DNA of 32,446 nt from Asaia bogorensis (GCA_945873195.1 CAMCDA010000028.1:1-32446), one strand, 5' to 3'; shown: positions 7,730-16,292, numbered from the stretch's first letter. Numbers and translations are program-made. The notes: generated by a model from the sequence alone, not told the origin.

Positions 7730-8846
7730 GTTCGCCCTGACGATCGAGGCCACCGACGGCGCCGCCCGCGCCGGCACGCTGATGACCGCGCATGGCCCGG
7801 TCGAAACGCCCGTGTTCATGCCGGTCGGCACCGCCGGCACGGTCAAGGCGATGACCGCCGACGCCGTGCGGTCGACCGGGGCGCGCATCGTCCTCGGCAA
7901 CACCTACCACCTCATGCTGCGCCCCGGCGCCGAACGGGTCGCCAAGCTCGGCGGGCTGCACCGGTTCATGGACTGGCCCGGCCCCATCCTGACCGATTCC
8001 GGCGGCTATCAGGTCATGTCGCTGTCGCAGCTTCGGAAGATGGACGCCGACGGGGTGACGTTCCAGTCCCATATCGATGGCTCGAAGCACCGCCTCACGC
8101 CGGAACGATCCATCGAAATCCAGCATCTGCTTGATGCCACGATCACCATGGTGCTGGACGAATGCACCCCCTTCCCCGCCACGCCAGACCAGGCGCGGGA
8201 GTCGATGGAACTGTCCATGCGCTGGGCCCGCCGGTCGCGCGACGCCTTCACCCCGCGCCCCGGCTACGCCTTGTTCGGCATCGTCCAAGGCAGCGTCTAC
8301 CCCGACCTGCGCGCCCGTTCCGCCGCCGCTCTGCGTGACATCGGGTTCGAGGGCTACGCGGTCGGCGGCCTCGCGGTAGGCGAGGGCCAGGAGATGATGC
8401 TGACCGTCCTGGACGCCACCGTCCCGCATCTGCCGCAAGACCGCCCGCGCTATTTGATGGGCGTTGGCACCCCGGACGACCTGATCGAGGCGGTGCGGCG
8501 CGGCATCGACATGTTCGACTGCGTCATCCCAACCCGCGCCGGGCGCACCGCGCGGGCCTATACGTCGCAGGGCGTCTTCAACCTCCGCAACGCCCGCTTC
8601 GCCGAGGATGACCGCCCGCTCGACCCCGCCTGCCTTTGCCCGGCTTGCAGCCGCCATGCGCGGGCCTACCTGCACCATCTGTTCCGGGCGGAGGAGATGC
8701 TGGGGCCGATGCTGCTGACCTGGCACAACGTGACCCATTACCAGACCCTGATGGCCGGCATGCGGACCGCGATCCGCGCCGGACGCCTCGACGCCCACGC
8801 CGCCGACCTGCGCGCCGCCTGGTCCGTCCCGAAGGAGAACGCATGA
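7722..8846 (+). CDS. tgt: Queuine/preQ1 tRNA-guanine transglycosylase
   Basis: 374 aa, full length. It exchanges guanine-34 of GUN-anticodon tRNAs for preQ1. Start ATG 7722, overlapping the queA stop by 8 nt; longer frames lack similarity. Motifs: [43 protein letters not shown] (general acid/base Asp), [15 protein letters not shown] and VGGLAVGEG (base recognition), [20 protein letters not shown] (nucleophile Asp and tRNA contact), and the zinc site [17 protein letters not shown] (three Cys and a His). The bacterial signature fits preQ1 as substrate, in line with queA and queF beside it. Confidence 0.97.
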   Translation: MTEFALTIEATDGAARAGTLMTAHGPVETPVFMPVGTAGTVKAMTADAVRSTGARIVLGNTYHLMLRPGAERVAKLGGLHRFMDWPGPILTDSGGYQVMSLSQLRKMDADGVTFQSHIDGSKHRLTPERSIEIQHLLDATITMVLDECTPFPATPDQARESMELSMRWARRSRDAFTPRPGYALFGIVQGSVYPDLRARSAAALRDIGFEGYAVGGLAVGEGQEMMLTVLDATVPHLPQDRPRYLMGVGTPDDLIEAVRRGIDMFDCVIPTRAGRTARAYTSQGVFNLRNARFAEDDRPLDPACLCPACSRHARAYLHHLFRAEEMLGPMLLTWHNVTHYQTLMAGMRTAIRAGRLDAHAADLRAAWSVPKENA

Positions 8847-9298
8847 GCACGAGCGGCCTGACCCAACTCGGCCAGATGTCCAGCCTGCCGGACTCGCCGG
8901 ACGACGCGACGCTGGAACGGGTGCCGAATCCGGCGCCGAACCGGCACTACACGATCCGCTTCACCTGCCCGGAATTCACGTCACTCTGCCCCATCACCGG
9001 CCAGCCGGACTTCGCCCATGTGGTCATCGACTACATCCCGCGCGGCTGGATCGTGGAGAGCAAGTCGCTGAAACTGTTCATGGGATCGTTCCGCAACCAC
9101 GGCGCGTTCCATGAGGCCTGCACGATGATGATCGCCGACCGGCTGGTGTCGCTGCTGGACCCGGTGTGGCTGCGGATCGGCGGCTACTGGTACCCGCGCG
9201 GCGGCATCCCGATCGACGTGTTCTGGCAGACCGGCGCCGCACCCGAGGGCGCCTGGGTCCCGCCGCAGGACGTGCCGGGATACCGCGGGCGGGGCTAG
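8843..9298 (+). CDS. queF: NADPH-dependent 7-cyano-7-deazaguanine reductase (short QueF type)
   Basis: 151 aa, the single-domain tunnel-fold type. It reduces preQ0 to preQ1 with NADPH. The active-site Cys49 ([17 protein letters not shown]) and Asp56 are present, as is the QueF motif [17 protein letters not shown] with the substrate-binding Glu and Lys. The ATG overlaps the tgt stop (ATGA) and follows GAAGGAG. It closes the queuosine block; the stop is 7 bp from the convergent eipB stop. Confidence 0.96.
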   Translation: MSTSGLTQLGQMSSLPDSPDDATLERVPNPAPNRHYTIRFTCPEFTSLCPITGQPDFAHVVIDYIPRGWIVESKSLKLFMGSFRNHGAFHEACTMMIADRLVSLLDPVWLRIGGYWYPRGGIPIDVFWQTGAAPEGAWVPPQDVPGYRGRG

Positions 9299-9305
9299 AG
9301 GCGGT

Positions 9306-10124
9306 TCAGCACTTCTTCGGCTGCACCGCGAACTCCTGCATCTTCGCGCGCATCACGAAGTCGCCGAAATCCATCTGCATGTCGTCCGCCACGCCGTTTT
9401 CCCAATACCGCATCCCGACCTCATAGGACGGGGTGATGCCGCCGGACTTCCGCTCGAAAAAAGCCAGGCGGACGCGCGTGCTGTACAGCTTGGCCAAGGC
9501 GGCGTGGTCGGTGGGCGCGCCCTGCTTCCAGTCCAGCACGACCGCCGAACTGTCCTCCGCGCCGGAATCCCCGGTGCCGTCGAACAGCGGGATGGAGAGG
9601 AACTTCTTGCCGTCCCGCGCCGCGTGCAGCAGGGAGAGCGTGTGTGTCATCGGGAACTGCGTCCCGGCCGGCAGATCGACCTTCGCGGCCTTGGGGACGG
9701 TGTAGCGCGCCTCCCCCGGCCCGCCGGCGCGGCGCAGGGTTGCCGAACCCTCCGTCTGGCTGGTAACGGCGTCGTCCGTGGTCTGCTTCATGCGAAAACG
9801 CAGCCGCAGCCCGTCCTTGGATTCGAACGTCGTGTAGTCGGACACCATTTCGATATCCTGTCCGTCCGAATTCGTGATGACCATGGCCAGGCGCTGGCGC
9901 ACGGCCCAGCCGTCGCAGGCGTCCACCACCTCATACCCCATGGTGCCGGAGGCGCCGACGATGTCATTGCCGCGGACTCGTTCCAAGGTCAGGATGTAGC
10001 CGGCCTTGTGCCCCACCAGGGCTATGGCGGCGGGCGCCACAGGACTGGACGCCCAGGCGGAGGGGCATGCGACCTGGCATGTGACGGCAACGGCCAAGGC
10101 CGCCGCTGCGGCGAGAAGGCGCAT
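9306..10124 (-). CDS. eipB: EipB/DUF1849 family periplasmic cell-envelope integrity protein
   Basis: 272 aa from ATG 10124, preceded by CGGAG; the frame is open further upstream but only through palindromic repeat DNA. A signal peptide ends near CPSAWA|SSP. The mature part reads as the DUF1849 beta-spiral: GHKAGYILTLERVRGNDIVG, GTMGYEVVDACDGWAVRQRL, ESKDGLRLRFRMKQ, PAGTQFPMTHTLSLLHAARD and a C-terminal FDGT segment. In Brucella EipB a conserved disulfide joins a central and a C-terminal cysteine; here Cys70 and the very last residue, Cys272, fit that pairing. The family supports outer-envelope integrity in Alphaproteobacteria. Confidence 0.87.
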   Translation of the reverse strand: MRLLAAAAALAVAVTCQVACPSAWASSPVAPAAIALVGHKAGYILTLERVRGNDIVGASGTMGYEVVDACDGWAVRQRLAMVITNSDGQDIEMVSDYTTFESKDGLRLRFRMKQTTDDAVTSQTEGSATLRRAGGPGEARYTVPKAAKVDLPAGTQFPMTHTLSLLHAARDGKKFLSIPLFDGTGDSGAEDSSAVVLDWKQGAPTDHAALAKLYSTRVRLAFFERKSGGITPSYEVGMRYWENGVADDMQMDFGDFVMRAKMQEFAVQPKKC

Positions 10125-10242
10125 GAAGCACTCCGAATCAAGGGCGGGATGAAGGAACCGCCGCTCGGAAGATAGGGCCGGACCGGCGCCCATGCCAGCG
10201 GCGTGAGATGAGGAATTTGGGGCTCCGCCCCAATCCCCGCGA

Positions 10243-10418
10243 GGGGCTTTGCCCCCTCGACCCCCACCAAGGGCTCGCCCTTGGAACCGGTCGGTTGGGG
10301 AGATGACGGGAGGGGCCAACCGTGACCGGGAAGGGTCCGGGTTGGCCCCTCCCGTCATCCCCCCAACAAATGGTTTCCAAAGGCCGAGGCCTTTGGTGGG
10401 GTTAAGGGGCAAAGCCCC
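10243..10418. repeat. 176-bp imperfect palindrome between aspS and eipB
   Basis: The outer arms share ggggctttgcccc, then a ccaccaagggc/ccaccaaaggc block; the inner arms are a perfect 20-bp inverted repeat (10302-10321 and 10340-10359). A separate small hairpin, TTGGGG-CTCCG-CCCCAA, sits at 10217-10233. It fills most of the 300-bp gap 10125-10424; the rest is the eipB leader. It may end aspS transcription on the minus strand. No protein is supported here. Confidence 0.85.
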
Positions 10419-10424
10419 AGCGCC

Positions 10425-12215
10425 TCACCCCGCGTTGCGGGCCTTGGGGGGCAGTTCGATCTTCAGCGACAGTTCCTTCAGGCGCTGTGCCGGCACCTCG
10501 GCCGGGGCGCCCATCAGCAGGTCTTCGCCCTGCTGGTTCAGCGGGAACAGGATGACCTCGCGGATGTTCGGTTCATCGGCCAGCAGCATCACCATGCGAT
10601 CGATGCCCGGCGCCGACCCGCCATGCGGCGGCGCGCCATAGCGGAACGCGTTGAGCATGCCGCCGAAGCGGGCTTCCACGTCCTCGGCCGAGTAGCCCGC
10701 GATCTCGAACGCCCGCAGCATGATGTCGGGGCGATGGTTGCGGACGGCGCCCGAGGACAATTCGATCCCGTTGCAGACGATGTCGTACTGATAGGCCTTG
10801 ATGGTCAGCGGGTCCTGGGTGTTCAGCGCCTCAAGCTCCCCCTGCGGCATGCTGAACGGGTTGTGGCTGAAGTCGATCTGACCGGTTTCCTCGTTCAGTT
10901 CGTACATCGGGAAGTCGGTGATCCAGCAGAACCGGAACGCGTTCTTTTCCGACAGGTTGAGTTCATCGGCGATCCGGTTCCGCACCACGCCGGCGAATTT
11001 CGGCGCGTCCTCTTTCTTGCCGGCGGCGAAGAACACGGCATCGCCCGCCTTCAGGCCGCAGGCGACGCGGATGGCTTCGGCACGGTCGGCTTCCAGGTTG
11101 CGCGCGATCGGGCCCTTGGGGCCTTCCGCGTCGAAGATGATGTAGCCGAGGCCGCCCTGGCCCTCGCCGCGGGCCCATTCGTTCAGCTTGTCGAAGAAGC
11201 TGCGCGGCTGCGTGCCGGCCCCCGGCGCGGGGATCGCGCGGACAATGCCGCCCGACGCCGCGATCTTGGCGAACAGCCCGAAGCCCGAGCCCGCGAACTG
11301 CGTCGTCACGTCCGCGATCCGCAGCGGGTTCCGCAGGTCGGGCTTGTCGGAGCCGAATTCCAGCATCGCCGTGTCATAGGGGATGCGCGGAAACCGCGGC
11401 GGCGTCACGGCGCGCCCGTCGGCGAATTCCTCGAACACGCCGGCGATCACCGGTTCGATCGTGTTGAAGACGTCTTCCTGGGTCACGTAGCTCATTTCGA
11501 AATCGAGCTGGTAGAATTCCCCCGGCGAGCGGTCGGCGCGGGAGGCCTCATCCCGGAAGCACGGCGCGATCTGGAAATAGCGGTCGAAGCCCGCGACCAT
11601 CAGCAACTGCTTGAACTGCTGCGGCGCCTGGGGCAGCGCGTAGAACTTGCCCGGATGCATGCGCGAGGGCACGAGGAAGTCGCGCGCGCCTTCCGGGCTG
11701 GAGGCGGTCAGGATCGGGGTCTGATATTCCATGAACCCGGCCTCGATCATCCGGCGCCGGATCGAGGTGATGACGTTCGACCGCAGGATCATGTTCTTGT
11801 GCAGCTTTTCGCGGCGCAGGTCGATGAAGCGGTATTTGAGGCGAATGTCCTCGGGGAATTTCTCATCGCCCGCGACCTGCATGGGCAGGACAGCGGCGGT
11901 GGATTGCACGGTCAGGTCGGTGACCCGCAGCTCGATTTCGCCGGTGTCGAGGCGGGGGTTCACGGTCCCGGCTTCGCGCATCACGACCTGGCCGGTGACG
12001 GTGATCACGGACTCGGGACGGGCGGCTTCGGCCGCGGCGAAGGCGGGAGAGCCGGCGGCGAAGACGCACTGCGTCAGGCCGTAATGATCGCGCAGATCGA
12101 TGAACAACAGCCCGCCATGGTCGCGCTTGGAGTGCACCCAGCCCGACAGGCGCGCGACCTGGCCGGCATCAGAGGGGCGCAGCGCGGCGCAGGTATGGGA
12201 GCGGTAGGGATGCAT
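10425..12215 (-). CDS. aspS: Aspartyl-tRNA synthetase (bacterial type)
   Basis: 596 aa from ATG 12215 ([18 protein letters not shown]), matching the family start; the upstream frame to 12281 is not similar. It charges tRNA-Asp with aspartate. The N-terminal OB-fold anticodon domain has [20 protein letters not shown]. Class II motif 1 lies around the helix before YQTPILT, motif 2 is [20 protein letters not shown], and motif 3 is [20 protein letters not shown]. The bacterial GAD insertion lies between (residues ~300-420). Whether it also charges tRNA-Asn cannot be decided here. The ribosome site is weak. Confidence 0.97.
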   Translation of the reverse strand: MHPYRSHTCAALRPSDAGQVARLSGWVHSKRDHGGLLFIDLRDHYGLTQCVFAAGSPAFAAAEAARPESVITVTGQVVMREAGTVNPRLDTGEIELRVTDLTVQSTAAVLPMQVAGDEKFPEDIRLKYRFIDLRREKLHKNMILRSNVITSIRRRMIEAGFMEYQTPILTASSPEGARDFLVPSRMHPGKFYALPQAPQQFKQLLMVAGFDRYFQIAPCFRDEASRADRSPGEFYQLDFEMSYVTQEDVFNTIEPVIAGVFEEFADGRAVTPPRFPRIPYDTAMLEFGSDKPDLRNPLRIADVTTQFAGSGFGLFAKIAASGGIVRAIPAPGAGTQPRSFFDKLNEWARGEGQGGLGYIIFDAEGPKGPIARNLEADRAEAIRVACGLKAGDAVFFAAGKKEDAPKFAGVVRNRIADELNLSEKNAFRFCWITDFPMYELNEETGQIDFSHNPFSMPQGELEALNTQDPLTIKAYQYDIVCNGIELSSGAVRNHRPDIMLRAFEIAGYSAEDVEARFGGMLNAFRYGAPPHGGSAPGIDRMVMLLADEPNIREVILFPLNQQGEDLLMGAPAEVPAQRLKELSLKIELPPKARNAG

Positions 12216-12312
12216 GGCGGGCTCGATCCGGGCGGGTGATGTGAGGGCGGGAGACAAGCCTTGCGCGGCGCGGCAAGTCAAGCACGCGACGCGGGTTCCC
12301 TGGGCTGGCCGC

Positions 12313-12621
12313 TCAAATCCCGAAAAACAGCCAATCCAGCGCTCGGCTGATGTCGTCGCGCCAGGCGGCGATGGAACCGACGGGGCGGCGGAGGGCGCGG
12401 GCTGAGACCGTGGTCATCAGCGGCATGAAGACGGAGTAGTTGGTTTCGTCATGCCGCACGATCGGAACCTGCCGGCTTGGCAGCCGTGGCGCGAGGCCGA
12501 TCGGGGTCATGGGCGCGACGATCCGTTGGTCACCGCCGGCAATGTCAGACTGCAACAGGACGACGAGGGGGAATGCCCGCCTCAGCCGAACATCGGGATG
12601 CACGAACAGGTCATGCTGCAT
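12313..12621 (-). CDS. ccdB: CcdB-like toxin
   Basis: 102 aa from ATG 12621, the family length; a start four codons earlier (12633) is also possible. The sequence follows CcdB throughout: [40 protein letters not shown], then [20 protein letters not shown] and a terminal Gly-Ile. The C-terminal W-x-F-x-G-I end is the gyrase-poisoning region in F-plasmid CcdB. The start overlaps the partner's stop by 11 nt, implying translational coupling. The activity against gyrase is inferred from the family. Confidence 0.85.
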   Translation of the reverse strand: MQHDLFVHPDVRLRRAFPLVVLLQSDIAGGDQRIVAPMTPIGLAPRLPSRQVPIVRHDETNYSVFMPLMTTVSARALRRPVGSIAAWRDDISRALDWLFFGI

Positions 12622-12835
12622 CCGTGTCGCCATCCCACTCCCCGGACCAGACGTTGGTGTCACGGAAAGGGTGGCCGTACTTTGCGATGAGTTCGTTCAT
12701 GAGTTCGCTGTCCCGGCGCATTTCCTCCCGGATCGCCTCCATTTCCTCCGGCGAGGGCGCCGCGCGGGCGGCGCGGCGTTCGGCGGGGGTCAGGGGATGG
12801 TCGGTGGGTGATGGCGCGGCGGGCGAGGGAGGCAT
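12611..12835 (-). CDS. Putative antitoxin partner of the CcdB-like toxin
   Basis: 74 aa from ATG 12835, chosen for the GAGGA 8 nt upstream; ATG 12862 in the same frame (83 aa) is the alternative. The N-terminus is Pro/Ala-rich; a charged helix (SPEEMEAIREEMRRDSELMN) follows, and the C-terminus (ELIAKYGHPFRDTNVWSGEW) is the likely toxin-wrapping tail. Its position, small size and 11-nt overlap with ccdB argue for an antitoxin. The usual CcdA ribbon-helix-helix is not apparent, so autorepression is uncertain. Confidence 0.65.
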   Translation of the reverse strand: MPPSPAAPSPTDHPLTPAERRAARAAPSPEEMEAIREEMRRDSELMNELIAKYGHPFRDTNVWSGEWDGDTDAA

Positions 12836-12926
12836 GAGGACGGTCCTCGGGGGTGCGCCCATATTACCTGAAATTCCGGGCTTCGGGGAGGGAAATCGGG
12901 TTGGGCGACACGACGTTGGGCAGTCA

Positions 12927-12966
12927 AAAAAATCGATTCGGACCCAAGGGGGCTAGCCCCCTTGGG
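12927..12966 (-). terminator. Perfect 24-bp palindrome followed by a T-run; candidate terminator
   Basis: CCCAAGGGGGCTAGCCCCCTTGGG (12943-12966) is a perfect dyad. Reading on the minus strand past the TIR-FGE stop (12990), it is followed by CGAATCGAT and seven T (12933-12927). The spacing between hairpin and T-run is longer than ideal, so it may instead be a dispersed repeat. Confidence 0.5.
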
Positions 12967-12989
12967 GAACCCCCCAAGAGGTAAAGACG

Positions 12990-14549
12990 TTAAGATTCAG
13001 GAGGAAAAAGGGTTCTGGCAGGACGGAAGCCGACGCTGTTGCGCCGGTTGACGACGTTGACGCTGCTGCGAATGCCGGCGCGGATGAGCCCTGGACTGTC
13101 GTACCAGGAACCGCCGCGCAGGACCCGACGATCTTTGTCGCCTCCAAAAGTCCAGGCCGAACCATCCGTGGGGCAGCCTTCGTAGCTGTCGTGCCAATGA
13201 TCCGCGCACCACTCCCAGACATTGCCGAGCATGTCGTGCAGATCGAACGGGTTTGGCTGGAAGGACCCGACGGGGGCGGTGAAGGGAAAGCCGTCGTCGC
13301 AGTCGAAGAACCGGGCCGGATCGAAATCCCGGCCCATCCGCCGCATCAGCGCATGGTCGGCGACGTTGGCATAGTGGCAGGCGCCGGCTGCGTCATCGCC
13401 CCAGAAGCGGGCGGTCGTCGTGCCGGCGCGGGCGGCATATTCCCATTCGCTCTCACTGGGCAGGCGGTAGCCTCCCTGGGTCCGCTGGTTCAGCCATTCG
13501 ATATAGGCCATGGCGTCGTCATGGCTGACACAGACCACAGGGTGGTGGTCGTTCTGCTCGAACCCCGGGTTCCGCCAGTTGCGGTTCGGACGCTCCGCGA
13601 ACGCCCATTCGCCCTTGTCGTTTGGTTCATAGGTCCAGGCCTTGGTGGGCACCCGTCGTTTGGTGTCCTGGACGAAGGCGGCGAACTGGCCCCGGGTCAC
13701 CGGCGCGCGGGCCAGCCAGAACGGCGCGGGTATGGTCACAGGTCGGACGGGGCGGGCGTCCTTGTCCCAGGCCTCACTGTTCTCCCGCTTGGTTTCCTCG
13801 GGCGGGATGCCGCGCAGATAGGTGCCTTTGTCCAGCAACACCATCTCGGGCAGGTCGGGGACGTCCTGGGGGATCGTGCCGGGTTTCGGTGGGTCCGGGC
13901 GGGTGATGATGGCGGGGCTGGTCGGTTGCGTCGCGGCACCCTGGCGATCAGGTTCCGCCGCCGGCGTCACGGGAACAACCACCGGGACCACCGTTCCCCG
14001 GCGCCCCACCCGCAGCGCGCCCTTGATCGAATCCGTGAACGCATCCAGCGCCTGGGCAACCGCCTCGCCCTCGGGGTTCGCCACCCGAAGCCGGCGGAAG
14101 TCGAACATCTGCCGAGCGCGGAGGAGAGTGAGGACCTGGGGGTCGTGGGCTTCCTCGGGGTGGAAGTCGTCGGTCTCGACATAGTGCAGCGGGAAGATCA
14201 GGTCGTTGCGGCCGCGCTGCCGTTCGAGGTCGTGGAAGCGCATGACCTCGTAGCAGCACCATTCGCTTTCCAGAAAAGCCGGCGTCACGATGGGGATGAA
14301 GAATGAGGACCCGTCGATGCCCTTGTGGATTTCCTCCTCCCAGGTCGCGCCGTGCGGGATCGCCTTCGCGTCCTGCCAGATCAGCACCTTGCTCCGGCGG
14401 CCGACCTTCTGTTGCAGTTCATCGGCCAGCAGCCGCCGCAACTGGCTCAGCTTCCCGCGCGACGAGGTGTCGTCCGAGGTCGTGTAGCTCCAAAATCCAA
14501 TCGGCGGCAGATCGTCACTCACCCGTGCTGGCCTGTTTCTCTCGTGCAT
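12990..14549 (-). CDS. TIR domain fused to an FGE-sulfatase/C-type-lectin-like domain
   Basis: 519 aa. Residues ~16-150 are a TIR domain: PIGFWSYTTSDD, VLIWQDAKAIPHGATWEEEI and FIPIVTPAFLESEWCCYEVM, where Glu101 matches the NADase glutamate. A Pro/Ala/Val-rich linker covers ~180-232. Residues ~235-512 are an FGE (SUMF1/EgtB/PvdO) fold: MVLLDKGTYLRG, FWLARAPVTRGQFAAFV, HHPVVCVSHDDAMAYIEWLN, YRLPSESEWEYAARAG, DMLGNVWEWCADHWHDSY and RVLRGGSWYDSP to VGFRPAR. The two catalytic cysteines of true FGE, normally after RGGS, are absent, so the domain probably binds rather than oxidises. It lies next to a toxin-antitoxin pair and alone otherwise. The architecture suggests a sensor-effector defence protein; function is inferred. 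No clear ribosome site precedes ATG 14549. Confidence 0.88.
   Translation of the reverse strand: MHERNRPARVSDDLPPIGFWSYTTSDDTSSRGKLSQLRRLLADELQQKVGRRSKVLIWQDAKAIPHGATWEEEIHKGIDGSSFFIPIVTPAFLESEWCCYEVMRFHDLERQRGRNDLIFPLHYVETDDFHPEEAHDPQVLTLLRARQMFDFRRLRVANPEGEAVAQALDAFTDSIKGALRVGRRGTVVPVVVPVTPAAEPDRQGAATQPTSPAIITRPDPPKPGTIPQDVPDLPEMVLLDKGTYLRGIPPEETKRENSEAWDKDARPVRPVTIPAPFWLARAPVTRGQFAAFVQDTKRRVPTKAWTYEPNDKGEWAFAERPNRNWRNPGFEQNDHHPVVCVSHDDAMAYIEWLNQRTQGGYRLPSESEWEYAARAGTTTARFWGDDAAGACHYANVADHALMRRMGRDFDPARFFDCDDGFPFTAPVGSFQPNPFDLHDMLGNVWEWCADHWHDSYEGCPTDGSAWTFGGDKDRRVLRGGSWYDSPGLIRAGIRSSVNVVNRRNSVGFRPARTLFPPES
13010..13125 (-). other. Possible DGR-type variable region at the 3' end of the TIR-FGE gene
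   Basis: The last ~37 codons (residues ~476-512) read GGSW, then varied residues, then NSVGFR, the layout seen in the lectin-fold variable region of diversity-generating retroelement targets. Codons at the positions that vary in such proteins are TAC GAC AGT, CTC ATC, ATT, AGC AGC, GTC AAC GTC GTC AAC; nearly all differ from AAC or AAT only at the first two bases. High-GC codon bias also favours ending in C, so this is suggestive only. No template repeat or reverse transcriptase is in the window. Confidence 0.4.
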
Positions 14550-14747
14550 CGTCGCACCAATGGTAGGGCGCGGCGGGGGGCGGAGGCAATGCGCGCCAGG
14601 GACCGCTCACGGAGCGTTGCCAGAGGACGGTTGCCACCCACCCTGGCGATCAGCTAACTAGAACGTATGAAGAACACGTTCCGCCGCCCGGACATCACGA
14701 TCCCGCGCGCCGCCGCTGCGTCTCAACCGCCCCGACCTCCTCGCCGG

Positions 14748-15067
14748 AAAAATCCGTACGATGCGACCCCATCTCCGGTGAGAAACAGTCTCCCGATCAA
14801 AGCCTCGGCTGACGCGAGCCCCCTGCCCTCTCGCCCCCGCCAATTCGGCCAAGGCATTTTTCCGTACGGTCCTACCCCATGTCCGGTGAGGATCAGCCCG
14901 TCCGGCCACCCCATCCACGGCCCCCACCCAACCCAGGTAAGCACCGGCAACACCACCAAAGACCTCCGCGCCCCTCCGAGTCCTTCCCCGTCCTCCGTGT
15001 TAAAATCCTTCCTTCACCCCACCAACCATTTTTCCACCCGGCCCTACCCCATGTCCGGTGAGGATCA
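14748..15067. repeat. Three ~41-bp direct repeats in a 678-bp non-coding gap
   Basis: Copies at 14748-14787, 14855-14895 and 15027-15067 share tccgtacg or tccacccg, then ACCCCATSTCCGGTGAG. Copies 2 and 3 differ at only a few positions over 41 nt. A shortened fourth match (accccatgcaccgtgagc) is at 15133-15150. Spacing (107 and 172 nt) is irregular, which excludes CRISPR. The gap 14550-15227 holds no convincing gene: its open frames are Pro/His-rich and lack ribosome sites. It lies between the divergent TIR-FGE and Ldh_2 genes and must contain both promoters. Confidence 0.7.
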
Positions 15068-15227
15068 CCCCCCAAGCACACCAACAACCAGGCCAAGGAC
15101 GCCCCACCCCCACCAAATCCACCCTCGGTAAAACCCCATGCACCGTGAGCCTCCGCCCCCCAACCCGCCACTCTTGCGAAGCAACCAGCTTCGCGCGACT
15201 TTGCGGCAACCCTAACAGGAGACGCCC

Positions 15228-16292
15228 ATGCCCGCCCCCTATGCCAAGCATCACGCCCAGCTCAAGGCCATCCTCGCGTCCTGGGGCATGCCCGAGGACA
15301 ATGCCGGCGTCACCGCCGATATCCTCGGCTGGGCCGACCTGCATGGCGTGGACAGCCACGGCATGTCGATGATCCCGGGCTACTACCAGCTCCATAAGTC
15401 GGGCCGAGCGGATGTGACGGCGCAGCCGAAGATCGTGCGCGAGTCGCCGGTGTCCGCGCTGGTCGATGCCGGCGGCGGCCTCGGCCATGTGCCGTCCCAT
15501 TTCGCGATGAACGTGGCGATCGAGAAAGCCAAGAAGGTCGGCATGGCGGTCGTGGCCGTCCGCAACTCCGCCCATTTCGGCGCGACCGGCTATTATACCT
15601 TGATGGCCGCCAAGGCCGGGCTGATCGGGATGGCTGGGACCTCCGCGTCCGGCATCCAGGTGGCGCCGACCGGCGGCAAGCAAGCGCGCCTCGGCACCGA
15701 TCCCTGGTCGTTCGCCGCCCCATCCGCCGATGGGGTGCCGTTCCTGCTGGACATGGCAACCACCACCGTCGCCGCGGGTCGCATCCGCAACAAGGCGAAT
15801 GAGAATCTGCCGACCCCGGATGGCTGGGTGCTGGACAGCGAAGGCCAGCCCTCCAACGACCCCCTCATCGCGAAAGAAAAAGGCGGGTTCCTCACCTCGC
15901 TCGGCGGTTCGCCCGAGAACTCGTCTTACAAAGGCTATGGCCTGTCCGCGATGGTGAACATCCTGGGCTCCTGCCTCTCGGGTGCCACGCTGATCACCGA
16001 CCCCGAGCACACGAAGAAGCCCCAGGGCATGGATATCGGCCACTTCTTCATCGCGATCGACCCGACCTTGTTCCGGGACAATGACGATTTCGAGAAGGAC
16101 GTGGCGCAGTTCTGCGGCGACCTGCGGGCGACGACTCCGATCGACCCGAGCAAGCCCGTGATGGTCGCCGGCGATCCGCAATGGGCCTACGCGAAGAAGC
16201 GGATGGAGGAAGGCGTGCCCGTCGGCCCCGGCCTGATGCAGCAGGTGCGCCAGATCGCCCAAGCCTCGGCCGCGCCCTGGCTGTTGGACTGA
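15228..16292 (+). CDS. Ldh_2 family malate/L-lactate/ureidoglycolate-type dehydrogenase
   Basis: 354 aa, full length, ATG 15228 preceded by AACAGGAGA. An NAD(P)H-dependent 2-hydroxy-acid dehydrogenase. Motifs: ADLHGVDSHGMSMIPGYYQL (catalytic-type His), AVRNSAHFGATGYYTLMA (cofactor pocket), LGTDPWSFAAPSADG, LLDMATTTVAAGRIRNKA, and SSYKGYGLSAMVNILGSCLS, where the Lys contacts cofactor in relatives. The substrate is open: malate, lactate, ureidoglycolate, sulfolactate and others are used in the family. A ThDP enzyme follows 282 bp downstream on the same strand, which could decarboxylate a 2-oxo-acid product. A partial paralogue is at 1-571. Confidence 0.93.
   Translation: MPAPYAKHHAQLKAILASWGMPEDNAGVTADILGWADLHGVDSHGMSMIPGYYQLHKSGRADVTAQPKIVRESPVSALVDAGGGLGHVPSHFAMNVAIEKAKKVGMAVVAVRNSAHFGATGYYTLMAAKAGLIGMAGTSASGIQVAPTGGKQARLGTDPWSFAAPSADGVPFLLDMATTTVAAGRIRNKANENLPTPDGWVLDSEGQPSNDPLIAKEKGGFLTSLGGSPENSSYKGYGLSAMVNILGSCLSGATLITDPEHTKKPQGMDIGHFFIAIDPTLFRDNDDFEKDVAQFCGDLRATTPIDPSKPVMVAGDPQWAYAKKRMEEGVPVGPGLMQQVRQIAQASAAPWLLD

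Noticed and set aside
5921-7903. 660-codon open frame on the minus strand
   Set aside because: Antisense to the transporter and queA; low-complexity and without motifs.
10623-12239. 538-codon open frame on the plus strand
   Set aside because: Antisense to aspS; composition is that of a shadow frame.
12600-13000. DGR template repeat or accessory gene close to the variable region
   Set aside because: No near-copy of the variable region and no reverse transcriptase frame (YxDD motif) was seen on either strand.
14748-15067. CRISPR array
   Set aside because: Repeats are diverged and spacing is irregular (107 and 172 nt); no cas genes.
14667-15131. 154-codon Pro/His-rich frame on the plus strand
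   Set aside because: It runs through the direct repeats, has no ribosome site and no domain; counted as non-coding.
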